Of a stretch of 64,000 bases of DNA, positions 46,743-55,198 are shown in pieces; the stretch's first letter is position 1, and every line of letters starts with the position of its first letter. The notes beneath the pieces are model-generated. The model worked only from the letters and a program-made list of their open reading frames with translations. It was not told the DNA's origin and did not search any database. The position numbers were made by a program, and so were the translations under genes. The DNA lies in assembly GCF_010668395.1 (NCBI RefSeq), contig NZ_WUEY01000004.1, positions 124,001-188,000 of the forward strand, written 5' to 3'. The stretch is from Martinezella lusitana (lineage in GTDB: Bacteria; Pseudomonadota; Alphaproteobacteria; Rhizobiales; Rhizobiaceae).

Positions 46743-47951
46743 TTGTCTCTTCTGCCGCAGCATAACCTGCCGAACGCGATGTCAGGCCGCGACGCCCTCG
46801 AAGGCATTCGCGCCCAGATCCGCGACATGCGCACCGACAACATCGCCGTCCTTGCCAAGCGCGCCCGCGAACTCGGCGGCGTCATCCCGCTCTGGTTCGG
46901 CGAAGGCGACATGGTGACGCCGGACTTTATCCGCGAGGCGGCGAAGAAGACGCTCGACGACGGCGCCACCTTCTACGTTCCGAACATGCGCGGGCTGGCA
47001 ACGCTGAACGAAGCGCTGTCGGAGTATCAGACGCACTGGCACCAGCGCCCGATCCCCATCGAGCGCACGACGGTCGCGCCCGGCGGCATGCAGGCTCTCT
47101 ATATGGCGCTCGAACTGCTCGTCGATGTCGGGACCAACGTCGTCTACGTGGCGCCGCAATGGCCCAACATCCACAACGCCATCCACCTGATCGGCGGCGA
47201 GCCGCGCGCCGTATCGCTCGATTTCGACACCGACTGGCGGCTCGATCTCGATAAGCTTTTCGCCCGCTGCGATGCCCGCACCCGCGCAATCTTCCTGTCG
47301 ACGCCTGCCAATCCGACGGGCTGGACGGCCTCGCGCGAGGAGATGCAGGCCCTGCTCGATTTCAGCCGCCGCACCGGCATCTGGATCATTTCCGACGAGG
47401 TCTACGCCCGCCTCTATTTCGACGGCGAAATCGCGCCTTCGATCCTGCAGGTAGCGGAAGACGGCGACCGCGTGATCGCCATCAACAGCTTCTCGAAAGC
47501 ATGGGCGATGACCGGCTGGCGCGTCGGCTGGCTCACGCACCCGTCGGCCATCGCCGACCAGCTCGGCGCCATGACGCAATATATCAACAGCGGCACCTCG
47601 GCCATGGTTCAGGCCGGAGCGGCAGCCGCCCTGCGCGAAGGCGAGCCGCTGGTTGCCGAAATCCGCGGACGGATCAAGGCCGGCCTCGACCTTGCCTATG
47701 AAAAGCTGCCGAAGATACCGGGCATGATCCTGCCGGAAAAGCCGCGCGGGGGCATGTATGCTTTCTTTGCGCTGCAGGGCGAAGCCGATGCGACGGCGCT
47801 CTGCGAGCGCATCCTGGAAACGGCCCGCGTCGGTCTGGCGCCTGGGTATCACTTCGGCGAGTCGTCCCGCGCATTCCTGCGCATGTGCACGTTCCGCGAA
47901 ACCGAACAAATGCGTATCGCGCTCGACCGCATGGTCGATGCGATGGCATGA
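46743..47951 (+). CDS. Class I/II pyridoxal-phosphate aminotransferase
   Basis: The 402-residue enzyme has TPANPTGWTASREEMQ, the cofactor Asp/Tyr motif IISDEVYARL and the Schiff-base Lys in NSFSKAWAMTGWRVGW, typical of aspartate/aromatic aminotransferases (class I). It likely converts an amino acid to its 2-oxo acid. The start is not certain: TTG 46743 with AGGGGAAA upstream is preferred, ATG 46779 is the first ATG. It leads towards the amino-acid ABC genes on the same strand. Confidence 0.88.
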   Translation: MSLLPQHNLPNAMSGRDALEGIRAQIRDMRTDNIAVLAKRARELGGVIPLWFGEGDMVTPDFIREAAKKTLDDGATFYVPNMRGLATLNEALSEYQTHWHQRPIPIERTTVAPGGMQALYMALELLVDVGTNVVYVAPQWPNIHNAIHLIGGEPRAVSLDFDTDWRLDLDKLFARCDARTRAIFLSTPANPTGWTASREEMQALLDFSRRTGIWIISDEVYARLYFDGEIAPSILQVAEDGDRVIAINSFSKAWAMTGWRVGWLTHPSAIADQLGAMTQYINSGTSAMVQAGAAAALREGEPLVAEIRGRIKAGLDLAYEKLPKIPGMILPEKPRGGMYAFFALQGEADATALCERILETARVGLAPGYHFGESSRAFLRMCTFRETEQMRIALDRMVDAMA

Positions 47952-48033
47952 TACGACCGCCCGTCCGGGCGGCCGGGAATACCCGCGGGTGAGAGGAAAA
48001 GCCCGCAGCCATAACCAGAGGGAGACTAAGAAA

Positions 48034-48831
48034 ATGCATATTACTCGTCGCAGTCTGCTGGTCCTAGCGACCGCCGTCGGCCTGGCCGGCGGAAGCCACC
48101 TCGCCTATGCCGCCGATGCGCTGAACGTCGGTTCCTACCCGAACAACCCGCCCTTCGAATACAAGACCGCCAATGGCGGCTTCGAAGGCTTCGAAGTCGA
48201 TGTGGTCAACGAAGCCGCCAAGCGCGCCGGCATGACCACCAACATCGCCGACTACGGCTTCCAGGCCCTGTTCGCGGCAACGAGCTCCAAGCGCATCGAC
48301 GTGGCGATTTCGTCCATCACCATTACGCCGGAGCGCCTGAAGTCGCAGTCCTTCACGCAGCCCTACTACGACTCGGACATGGGCGTCGCCACCAAGGAAA
48401 GCAGCTCGATCAAGGCGCTTGCCGACCTCAAGGGCACGGTTGTCGGCGTCTTGTCGGGTTCGACGGGTGAAAAATGGGTCAATGACAACAAGGCCGCTCA
48501 AGGCTTTGCCGACGTCAAGGGCTACAATTCGCAGCAGGACATGTTCCTCGATCTCGGCGCAGGCCGCATCGACGCCGTCGTCAGCGACATTCCCGGCATG
48601 CAGTATCTCTTCGTCAAGACCAAGGGCTTCGCCATCAAGGATCGCATCAAGACCGGCGAGCAGTACGGCCTGATGATGACCAAGGACTCGCCGCTTCTCG
48701 GCAAGATCAACGACGCCATCACCGCGATGAAGAAAGACGGCACGCTGGAAAAGATCCATGAGAAGTGGTTCGGCGGCAAGGCACCGGCTGGTTCGTCCAC
48801 CGTCACCGAATTGCCTATCCCCAAGGCGTGA
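48034..48831 (+). CDS. Amino-acid ABC transporter substrate-binding protein
   Basis: The 265-residue protein has a signal peptide (MHITRRSLL start, cleavage near AYA|AD around residue 26) with a twin-Arg-like start, and a family 3 periplasmic binding domain (polar amino acids): GGFEGFEVDVVNEAAKRAG, DVAISSITITPERLKSQSF, GSTGEKWV. AGAGGGAGA precedes ATG 48034. It is followed by the permease gene after a hairpin. The ligand is probably an amino acid or derivative. Confidence 0.93.
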   Translation: MHITRRSLLVLATAVGLAGGSHLAYAADALNVGSYPNNPPFEYKTANGGFEGFEVDVVNEAAKRAGMTTNIADYGFQALFAATSSKRIDVAISSITITPERLKSQSFTQPYYDSDMGVATKESSSIKALADLKGTVVGVLSGSTGEKWVNDNKAAQGFADVKGYNSQQDMFLDLGAGRIDAVVSDIPGMQYLFVKTKGFAIKDRIKTGEQYGLMMTKDSPLLGKINDAITAMKKDGTLEKIHEKWFGGKAPAGSSTVTELPIPKA

Positions 48832-48856
48832 TCAAAAGATCATCGTTGAAATGAGA

Positions 48857-48883
48857 CTACGCCGGTCGCAACGACCGGCGTAG
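48857..48883 (+). terminator. Intercistronic hairpin between binding-protein and permease genes
   Basis: A perfect 12-bp stem (48857-48868 with 48872-48883) and a three-base loop lie 26 bases after the binding-protein stop. No T-tract follows. Such hairpins commonly raise the abundance of binding protein over permease. Confidence 0.7.
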
Positions 48884-48924
48884 ATGTAAGAAATCTTATC
48901 TTCGTTTTGCACACGGGAGTGCCA

Positions 48925-49599
48925 ATGTCTTTCGTCGATACCTTTCTCAATTCCGACGTCATGATCTCGGCTTTCCCGCAGCTGCTGCGCGGGCTTTGGA
49001 TGACAATCGCGCTCGGCGTGGTCAGCATCCTGATCGGCGTGACCGGCGGGCTTATCATCAGCCTGATCCGCCTCTACGCCCCCAAGCCGCTGCAGCTGCT
49101 GATGATCGCCTATATCGACATCATGCGCGCCATGCCGATGCTGGTCGTATTGATCCTGATCTATTATGCCCTGCCCTTCGTCGGCATCAGCTTTTCCGCC
49201 TGGTGGTCGGCCATCCTCGGCTTCTCGATCGTGCTTGCCGCCTATTCGGCCGAAGTCTTCCGCTCGGGCATCGAAAGCGTGCCGCGCGGCCAGTTCGAAG
49301 CGGCCGCCGCGCTCGGCATTCCGTTTCTGATCACGCTCTACAAGGTCGTGCTGCCGCAGGCGGTCCGCATTGTCATCCCGCCGACGACGAGCAACTGCGT
49401 GTCGATGTTCAAGGATACCTCGCTTGCCTCGACCGTGGCCCTGCCGGAACTGCTGAAAGAAGGGCAGAACGCGCAAGGATTCTACGCAAACCCCTCGCCG
49501 CTGATCATGGCCGCTGTGATTTACGTCATCCTGCTGTGGCCGATGGTGCGTCTCGTCAGCGTGCTCGAGAAGAAGTTCAAGAACGAACGGGCCAGATAA
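48925..49599 (+). CDS. Amino-acid ABC transporter permease
   Basis: The 224-residue protein has five to six helices, the HisM/GlnP family motif (EVFRSGIESVPRGQFEAAAA, the EAA loop) and MFKDTSLAS. It forms the membrane channel with one or two copies per transporter. ATG 48925 has GGGAG upstream. No ATP-binding gene or second permease follows: the next gene is a convergent MarR. The ATPase must be encoded elsewhere. Confidence 0.93.
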   Translation: MSFVDTFLNSDVMISAFPQLLRGLWMTIALGVVSILIGVTGGLIISLIRLYAPKPLQLLMIAYIDIMRAMPMLVVLILIYYALPFVGISFSAWWSAILGFSIVLAAYSAEVFRSGIESVPRGQFEAAAALGIPFLITLYKVVLPQAVRIVIPPTTSNCVSMFKDTSLASTVALPELLKEGQNAQGFYANPSPLIMAAVIYVILLWPMVRLVSVLEKKFKNERAR

Positions 49600-49608
49600 G
49601 CGCCGCCA

Positions 49609-50124
49609 TCAATCGAAGTCGGCACCCGAAAGATGATTGCTGACGGATGACTTCACGGCGCCGATATCCCGCCAGAGCTCGCTGACGATGGCGGGATCGA
49701 CATCCGCCATCATGTCGCGCAGCCAGCCTTCATGGGCCGCTGCCATGGCGCTGAAAAGCGTCTCGCCCTTTGCCGTCAGCTTGGCGACCGTCACGCGCCG
49801 GTCGCCGTCGGGCGTTACGCGCAGGACAAGCCCATCCGTCTCCAACCGCTCGACGAGCCCGGTCACATTGCCGTTCGTGACCATGGTTCGCTTCGACAGC
49901 TCCCCGAGCCGCAAGCCCTCACGCTCGCGATAGAGCTGCGCCATCAGGTCGAACTGCGGCAAGGTCGCGCCGAATTCGTTGCGCAGCCGGCGGCGGATTT
50001 CCTGCGAGATCAGCTTCGTGGTGGACAGCATGCGCAGCCAGAGCCGCAGCTCCAGCTTTTTGCCTTCCTGCGTTCCCTGAACGATGATCTCCAGGTCAAC
50101 GGTTGCACTCTCTGACTCTGTCAT
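49609..50124 (-). CDS. MarR-family transcriptional regulator (1)
   Basis: The 171-residue protein has a MarR winged helix (LRLGELSKRTMVTNGNVTGL then VERLETDGLVLRVTPDGDRR, with the wing DGDRR) flanked by dimer helices. It lies 97 bases downstream of the first FAD oxidoreductase gene on the same strand, so may be co-transcribed, and is convergent with the amino-acid permease. Confidence 0.9.
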   Translation of the reverse strand: MTESESATVDLEIIVQGTQEGKKLELRLWLRMLSTTKLISQEIRRRLRNEFGATLPQFDLMAQLYREREGLRLGELSKRTMVTNGNVTGLVERLETDGLVLRVTPDGDRRVTVAKLTAKGETLFSAMAAAHEGWLRDMMADVDPAIVSELWRDIGAVKSSVSNHLSGADFD

Positions 50125-50221
50125 GGCATCGCCTCGGTCTATCGTTCCACATCGCTGATCTAAGCGATCTAGGGAGCAATATTTGAAATGTCAAAGGTTT
50201 GGGCGTCAAGTCGTGCGGCTG

Positions 50222-51790
50222 TCACTTCGCCAGCATTTTCCCCAACATGAAACCGGAGCCGGCCCCCGTCCCCGCGCCCGGCCACGTCGAGGCTCCGCAC
50301 ATGAACAGCGAACCCACGGGCGTCCTGTAACGCGAATAGCCAGCAACGGGACGGAACAGGAAATTCTGGTCGAGATGATGGCTGCCGGAGAGGTTGTCGC
50401 CGCCGACGAGGTTCGGATTCTCACGCTCGAGATCAACGGGCGAAAAGACGGAGCGTCCCAATATCTTGCCACGCACGCCCGGGGCATAGCGCTCGAGAAT
50501 ATCCAGAACACGTTCCGCGTAGGTATCCTTGATCGCGTCCCAGCTCGTTCCGGTGATTTCACCCGCGGCATCGCCGCGGAACTCCGCCGGCAGCACGCGC
50601 ACCTGAATCCAGAGCGCATGCTGTCCGGCCGGCGCGCGCGAGGGATCGATGGCCGTGGGCTGCCCGACCACCAGCGCAGGCTCGGCTGGCAACAGCCCGC
50701 CCATGGCCTCGGCATAGACACGCGACATCATCTCGAGATCCGGCGCGATATGCACATAGGCAAAGTTCTGCAGCGCCTTGCCCGCCGTCCAATCCGGAAG
50801 GCCCGAGAGCGCCAGATGAATCATCATCGTGCCGGGTCCGGCGCGGAAGCGCGAAACCTTGCCGTCGAACTCCTGACGCGACGGATCCCGATCCAGAAGC
50901 TTGCCGAACAGAATCTGCGGATGGACGTTGGCGATGACGGCACGCTTCGCGTCATAGCGGCGCCCATCGGCCAAAACGACCCCCGTCGCCTTGCCGCCCG
51001 CCGTGACGATCTTGTCGACGCGCGTACCCAGCATCAGCTCGCCGCCCTTGCTTTTCAGCACCGCCGCCATGGCGTTGATGATCGTATCGGCGCCGCCCTT
51101 GCCGATCACCATGCCGAAGGCCTGATTGGCCATGGATTCGAGATAGGGAAACAGCGCACCGCCGGCGACATCGGGGGCAAAGTCGAGATGCAGCCCCCAG
51201 GCGGCCATCATCGTCTTGAGCTTGATGTTCTGGAAACGCGCATCGAGAAAATCGCGCGGCGAGGCAAACAGCATGCGCGCCGTGTCGTAGACCCATCCCG
51301 TTCCCTTTTCGCGCCAAGCCTTCCAGACGACTTTGGCGGCCGCCATGGAGGGCATGGGTGAGCCGAGCAGGCCGAAAATGTGGGGCGCATCCGCACCGAA
51401 CTGCGAGAGCATATTGCGCCAGGCCGCGGCGTCCTGCGGCGATATGTCGGCGATGGCGCCCGTGGTCTTTTCGAGGTCGGTGCTGACGCCGAGATAGGTG
51501 TTGTCGCGGAAGACGCTGGCAAAGCAATCAGCAGCCGGAACGAAGCCCAGCCCCTCGGCCGAAAGCTCGTTCTTGTATTGGGCAAAGAAAGCCGAGCCGG
51601 CGAACATGGAAAGGTTCATGGCGCAAAGATCATGCCGGAAGCCGGGCAGCGTCACCTCGCGGGTCTTGACCGCCCCGCCGGGCTCCGCATTGCCCTCGAT
51701 TACAGCAACCTTCCAGCCCTTGGCGGCCAAATGCACCGCCGCCGCCAGGCCGTTATGACCGGCCCCGACTATGATCGCATCATAGCTCAT
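50222..51790 (-). CDS. PYROXD2/phytoene-desaturase-like FAD oxidoreductase (1)
   Basis: The 522-residue protein has the FAD-binding fold AIIVGAGHNGLAAAVHLA at the N-terminus, then a desaturase-type body, and at the C-terminus CGASTWPGAGTGAGSGFML, the flavin-contacting end of this family. The family (COG1233) includes carotenoid desaturases and PYROXD2, but no crtB or other carotenoid gene is here. Shared segments such as VGQP.AIDPSRAP and NLVGGD are also in the second copy at 53051. ATG 51790 follows GAGGGG. Substrate unknown. Confidence 0.85.
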   Translation of the reverse strand: MSYDAIIVGAGHNGLAAAVHLAAKGWKVAVIEGNAEPGGAVKTREVTLPGFRHDLCAMNLSMFAGSAFFAQYKNELSAEGLGFVPAADCFASVFRDNTYLGVSTDLEKTTGAIADISPQDAAAWRNMLSQFGADAPHIFGLLGSPMPSMAAAKVVWKAWREKGTGWVYDTARMLFASPRDFLDARFQNIKLKTMMAAWGLHLDFAPDVAGGALFPYLESMANQAFGMVIGKGGADTIINAMAAVLKSKGGELMLGTRVDKIVTAGGKATGVVLADGRRYDAKRAVIANVHPQILFGKLLDRDPSRQEFDGKVSRFRAGPGTMMIHLALSGLPDWTAGKALQNFAYVHIAPDLEMMSRVYAEAMGGLLPAEPALVVGQPTAIDPSRAPAGQHALWIQVRVLPAEFRGDAAGEITGTSWDAIKDTYAERVLDILERYAPGVRGKILGRSVFSPVDLERENPNLVGGDNLSGSHHLDQNFLFRPVAGYSRYRTPVGSLFMCGASTWPGAGTGAGSGFMLGKMLAK

Positions 51791-51837
51791 CGTCTGCCCC
51801 TCTTTCATCGATTATTATTATTGTCACATGCATACAT

Positions 51838-51857
51838 CTTGAGCTTTAAGCTTCAAG
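51838..51857. promoter_or_regulatory. Imperfect palindrome upstream of FAD oxidoreductase 1
   Basis: CTTGA-GCTT-T-AAGC-(T)-TCAAG is an inverted repeat with one bulge, 48 bases before the minus-strand ATG at 51790. It is one of two AAGCTT-related palindromes in the 400-base divergent gap 51791-52190; TGTCACA/TGTGACA-like motifs also lie near 51822 and 52030. No gene is seen in that gap. Confidence 0.45.
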
Positions 51858-52111
51858 TACCTGTTGGCACGAAATACGAGTCGAAAGCGCAATCTAAAGT
51901 AGCATATCCTCAAGTTTCGTCGCGATTTGTTGTTTGACTTCAGCGATTTACGGATATCTCTCAGCCTGTGAACGAAGCATCAATTTTGACATCCGGAACC
52001 GCGCCGGAATGCTTGCAATATCATATATTGTGACATAGGCTCCGCTTCATGCCGCTGCTGCGCGGACCCGGTGCCAGGAGGAAAGGCACCCCGCGCCTGG
52101 CGATACCGACT

Positions 52112-52121
52112 TCAAGCTTGA
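52112..52121. promoter_or_regulatory. Palindrome upstream of the cyclase gene
   Basis: TCAAGCTTGA is a perfect 10-bp palindrome 70 bases before the cyclase ATG. It shares the AAGCTT core with 46615-46626 and 51838-51857. Confidence 0.35.
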
Positions 52122-52190
52122 TCCCGATCGAAAGGTCCGCGTGGCGGCTTTTCGTATGGGGTCGTGCGACAACTAGAGGGAACCCAACAT

Positions 52191-52973
52191 ATGACCGCTA
52201 CCACACTTGCCAGCCTCGCCTCGGCCCTGCTTTCAGGGTCCGTCAAGGTCGTCGACCTCACCGCGCCGCTCGGCCCGGATACCCCGGTGCTCTACCTGCC
52301 GCCGCAGTTCGGCAAGAACACGCCCAAGGTCGCGGTCCACACGATCTCCGAATACAATCAGGACGGCCCCTTCTGGGCCTGGAACTGGCTGGAACTCGGC
52401 GAGCACACCGGCACCCATTTCGATGCGCCCTGTCACTGGATCACCGGCAAGGACAATCCGAACAACACGACGGACACCATCCCGCCGCAGAATTTCGTCG
52501 CTCCGGTCAATGTCATCGACCGCTCGAAGGAATCCGCCGCAGATCCCGATTATCTGCTGACGGTCGACAGCATCAAGGAATGGGAAGCCCAGAACGGCGC
52601 CATCGAAGCCGGCAGCTGGGTGCTGCTGCGCACCGACTGGTACAAGCGCAACGGCTCCACCGATACGTTCCTGAACGCCGATGAAAACGGCCCGCACTCT
52701 CCCGGCCCGACGGCCGAGGCGATCGAGTATCTGCTGAGCAAGGGCATCATCGGCTGGGGCTCGGAAACGGTCGGCACCGATGCCGGTTCCGCCGGCGGCA
52801 TGAACCCGCCCTTCCCGGCACACAACCTCATGCACAAGGCCAACCGATATGGTCTTGCCAGCCTCTCCAACCTCGATCAGCTTCCGGCCAAGGGCGCCGT
52901 GCTGATCGCCGCTCCGCTGAAGTTCGTCAAAGGCACCGGTTCGCCGGTTCGTGCGTTGGCATTGATTGCATGA
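52191..52973 (+). CDS. Cyclase-family protein (kynurenine-formamidase-like metal hydrolase)
   Basis: The 260-residue protein carries the family metal motif HTGTHFDAPCHW (His and Asp ligands), a pattern shared with bacterial kynurenine formamidase KynB and related cyclases. It probably opens or hydrolyses an amide or ring. AGAGGGAA precedes ATG 52191. It heads the plus-strand set with FAD oxidoreductase 2 and MarR 2, and is divergent from FAD oxidoreductase 1. Confidence 0.88.
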   Translation: MTATTLASLASALLSGSVKVVDLTAPLGPDTPVLYLPPQFGKNTPKVAVHTISEYNQDGPFWAWNWLELGEHTGTHFDAPCHWITGKDNPNNTTDTIPPQNFVAPVNVIDRSKESAADPDYLLTVDSIKEWEAQNGAIEAGSWVLLRTDWYKRNGSTDTFLNADENGPHSPGPTAEAIEYLLSKGIIGWGSETVGTDAGSAGGMNPPFPAHNLMHKANRYGLASLSNLDQLPAKGAVLIAAPLKFVKGTGSPVRALALIA

Positions 52974-52980
52974 TAGGCTG

Positions 52981-53021
52981 GGAAGGCGGACGCCTGGGGG
53001 CAAGTTCGGCTCCGCCTTTCC
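52981..53021 (+). terminator. Stem-loop between cyclase and FAD oxidoreductase 2 genes
   Basis: GGAAGGCGGA (52981-52990) and TCCGCCTTTCC (53011-53021) pair over about 10 bp with one bulge and a 20-base loop. There is no clean T-tract, so partial termination or mRNA protection is more likely than a full stop. Confidence 0.4.
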
Positions 53022-53050
53022 ATTCATCCTGGCTGTGAGGGGCAGCGGCA

Positions 53051-54640
53051 ATGGGCGATTATGATTATATCATCGTCGGCAGCGGCATTAATGCGCTTGT
53101 CGCAGCCGCGATGCTCGGCAAAAAGGGCTATAAGGTGCTCGTCCTCGAGCGCAACGACCGCATTGGCGGCTGCCTGCGCACGGAGGAAATCACCGAGCCC
53201 GGTTTCATACACGACGTCATGGCAACGACCATGGTGCTGTTCCTCACCTCGCCGGCCTATGGCGCCATCGGCAAGGATCTGGAGGCGCGCGGCCTGGAAT
53301 TCGCCCATGCCGACCTGCCGACGGGCGTGCTGAGGCCCGATGGCTCTCGAGTTATCTTTTCCAAGGACCGGCGGCGCAATATCGCCACCTTCGACGAGCT
53401 GTCGCTCGGCGACGGGCAGACATTCTCCCGCGAAATGGATGCGCTTGGCGCCGATGCTCCCTTCCTGTTCTCCCTGCTCGGCGGCGCGCTGTGGTCGGGA
53501 TCGACCCTGAAGACGGTCGGCAAGCAAGGCTGGACTCGCGGGTTGCGCAAGCTCGCGGCCTGGTTTGGCGACGCGCTGACGCCGGCGCGCGGCTACCTCG
53601 AAACCAATTATAAATCCGAGGACATCCATGCGCTGTGGGCGCCTTGGGTGCTGCATTGCGGTCTCGGCCCGGAAAGCGCCTACTCCGCCGAAATGCTGAA
53701 GGTGATCGGCTTCGCGATAGAGCTGGCCGGCGCACCGATCGTCAAGGGCGGCGCCACGAAACTGCTGACGGCCTTCGAACGGCTGATTACCGACAATGGC
53801 GGCGAAATCCGTCTCGGCGCCGATGTCGAGGCCATCATTCCCGGCCCCAATCGCCGCGCCGACGGCGTGCGTCTCGCAGGTGGCGAAACCTTGAGAGCAA
53901 AAGCCGGAGTGATCTGCTCGGTCACGCCCAACCAGCTCTACGACCGGCTGATGGGAGAGTGGCCGGATCCGCTGCCGGCGGAGGTCAAGACGGGCGTTGC
54001 CAACTACCGCTACGGCAAGGGCGACATGCAGATCCACTATGCGCTTTCCGCACCGCCGCGCTGGAAGGCCGATGCCGAACTCGGCAAGGTGGCGCTGCTG
54101 CATCTGACCCCAGGCCTCGACGGCGTCTCGCGCGCCGCCAACGAATGCGATCGCGGGCTATTGCCGGCCGAACCCACCATCTGCGTCGGACAGCCTGTCG
54201 CGCTCGATCCCAGCCGCGCGCCGGAAGGAAAATCGATTCTCTGGCTGCAGCTTCCCGAAGCGCCGCGTCATATCAAGGGCGACGCGGCGGGCGAGATTGC
54301 GACGCCTGCAGACGGCCGCTGGACGGAAGAGGTACGGGAACGCTATGCCGACCGCATCGAGGCCCTGCTCACCAGCCACATCGAGAACTTCTCGGAGATA
54401 AAGCTCGCACGCCGGGCCTATTCTCCGGGTGATCTGGAGGCGATGAACATGAACCTCGTCGGCGGCGACCCTTACGGCGGCTATTGCGGCCTCGACCAGT
54501 TTTTCATCTGGCGCCCCTTCAAGTCATCTGTTAACCACCGCACCCACGTTACGGGCCTTTACCACATCGGCGCTTCGGCGCATCCCGGTCCAGGTCTCGG
54601 CGGGGGCTCCGGTTTCCTGCTCGCATCATCGCTGAAGTAA
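53051..54640 (+). CDS. PYROXD2/phytoene-desaturase-like FAD oxidoreductase (2)
   Basis: The 529-residue protein has the FAD-binding start YIIVGSGINALVAAAML, and shares with copy 1 the segments GLLPAEP..., VGQPVALDPSRAPEG, KGDAAGEI and NLVGGD, ending in GASAHPGPGLGGGSGFLLA. The two are clearly homologous but diverged. It follows the cyclase gene by 77 bases and precedes MarR 2. Reaction unknown; family members oxidise C-C or C-N bonds with FAD. Confidence 0.86.
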   Translation: MGDYDYIIVGSGINALVAAAMLGKKGYKVLVLERNDRIGGCLRTEEITEPGFIHDVMATTMVLFLTSPAYGAIGKDLEARGLEFAHADLPTGVLRPDGSRVIFSKDRRRNIATFDELSLGDGQTFSREMDALGADAPFLFSLLGGALWSGSTLKTVGKQGWTRGLRKLAAWFGDALTPARGYLETNYKSEDIHALWAPWVLHCGLGPESAYSAEMLKVIGFAIELAGAPIVKGGATKLLTAFERLITDNGGEIRLGADVEAIIPGPNRRADGVRLAGGETLRAKAGVICSVTPNQLYDRLMGEWPDPLPAEVKTGVANYRYGKGDMQIHYALSAPPRWKADAELGKVALLHLTPGLDGVSRAANECDRGLLPAEPTICVGQPVALDPSRAPEGKSILWLQLPEAPRHIKGDAAGEIATPADGRWTEEVRERYADRIEALLTSHIENFSEIKLARRAYSPGDLEAMNMNLVGGDPYGGYCGLDQFFIWRPFKSSVNHRTHVTGLYHIGASAHPGPGLGGGSGFLLASSLK

Positions 54641-54664
54641 TAGGTTTCAGGAGGAGTGTCGTCG

Positions 54665-55171
54665 ATGGAGGAACGGTTTTCAGGCACCGTTTTGAGGCGC
54701 AAGCGCGATGAGAACGCAAAGCGCCCGACCATGGGCGAAATCGGCCTCAATCACTTCGCACCCTATCTGATGAACCGGCTGATGGCGCGCTGGAACGCCA
54801 ACATGTCGGAGGAACTACGCGAATACGACATGACGACCGCCAAGATGCGGGCGCTCGCGGTCCTCTGCGTATCCTCCAGCGTCACCATCAACGAGCTCTC
54901 CGTCTTCGCGGTAACCGAACAATCGACGATGAGCCGCACGCTCGACTCCCTCGAGCAGCAGGGCTACATCCGTCGCCAGCCACGAGTCGAAGACATGCGC
55001 ATCCGCGACGTTTCGATCACCGAAGAAGGCCGCGTCGCCTTCGAGAAGGTGTGGCCGACCATGTACGACCTGTTTCTGCAGATGTTCGACGGCGTCGAGG
55101 AAGCGGAATACCGCGCCTTCATCTCGACTCTGCACAAGGTGCTGCACAACATCCGCAAGCACGAGATCTGA
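54665..55171 (+). CDS. MarR-family transcriptional regulator (2)
   Basis: The 168-residue protein has a MarR winged helix (SVTINELSVFAVTEQSTMSR then TLDSLEQQGYIRRQPRVEDM with a DMRIRDV wing). ATG 54665 is preferred since AGGAGGAG lies nine bases upstream, ruling out GTG 54656. It follows FAD oxidoreductase 2 by 24 bases on the same strand and is convergent with the MFS gene. It is only distantly similar to MarR 1. Confidence 0.9.
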   Translation: MEERFSGTVLRRKRDENAKRPTMGEIGLNHFAPYLMNRLMARWNANMSEELREYDMTTAKMRALAVLCVSSSVTINELSVFAVTEQSTMSRTLDSLEQQGYIRRQPRVEDMRIRDVSITEEGRVAFEKVWPTMYDLFLQMFDGVEEAEYRAFISTLHKVLHNIRKHEI

Positions 55172-55198
55172 GCGGCGCCGCCGCCGCTGCAGCTCGCC

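Noticed and set aside
51822..51828. A second ECF41 promoter from the TGTCACA motif
   Set aside because: No CGTC stands 16 bases further on in the same direction, so only the -35-like half is present.
50222..54640. Carotenoid biosynthesis locus because of two phytoene-desaturase-like proteins
   Set aside because: No phytoene synthase, cyclase of lycopene type or geranylgeranyl synthase is present. The neighbours are MarR, KynB-like, MFS and IorAB genes.
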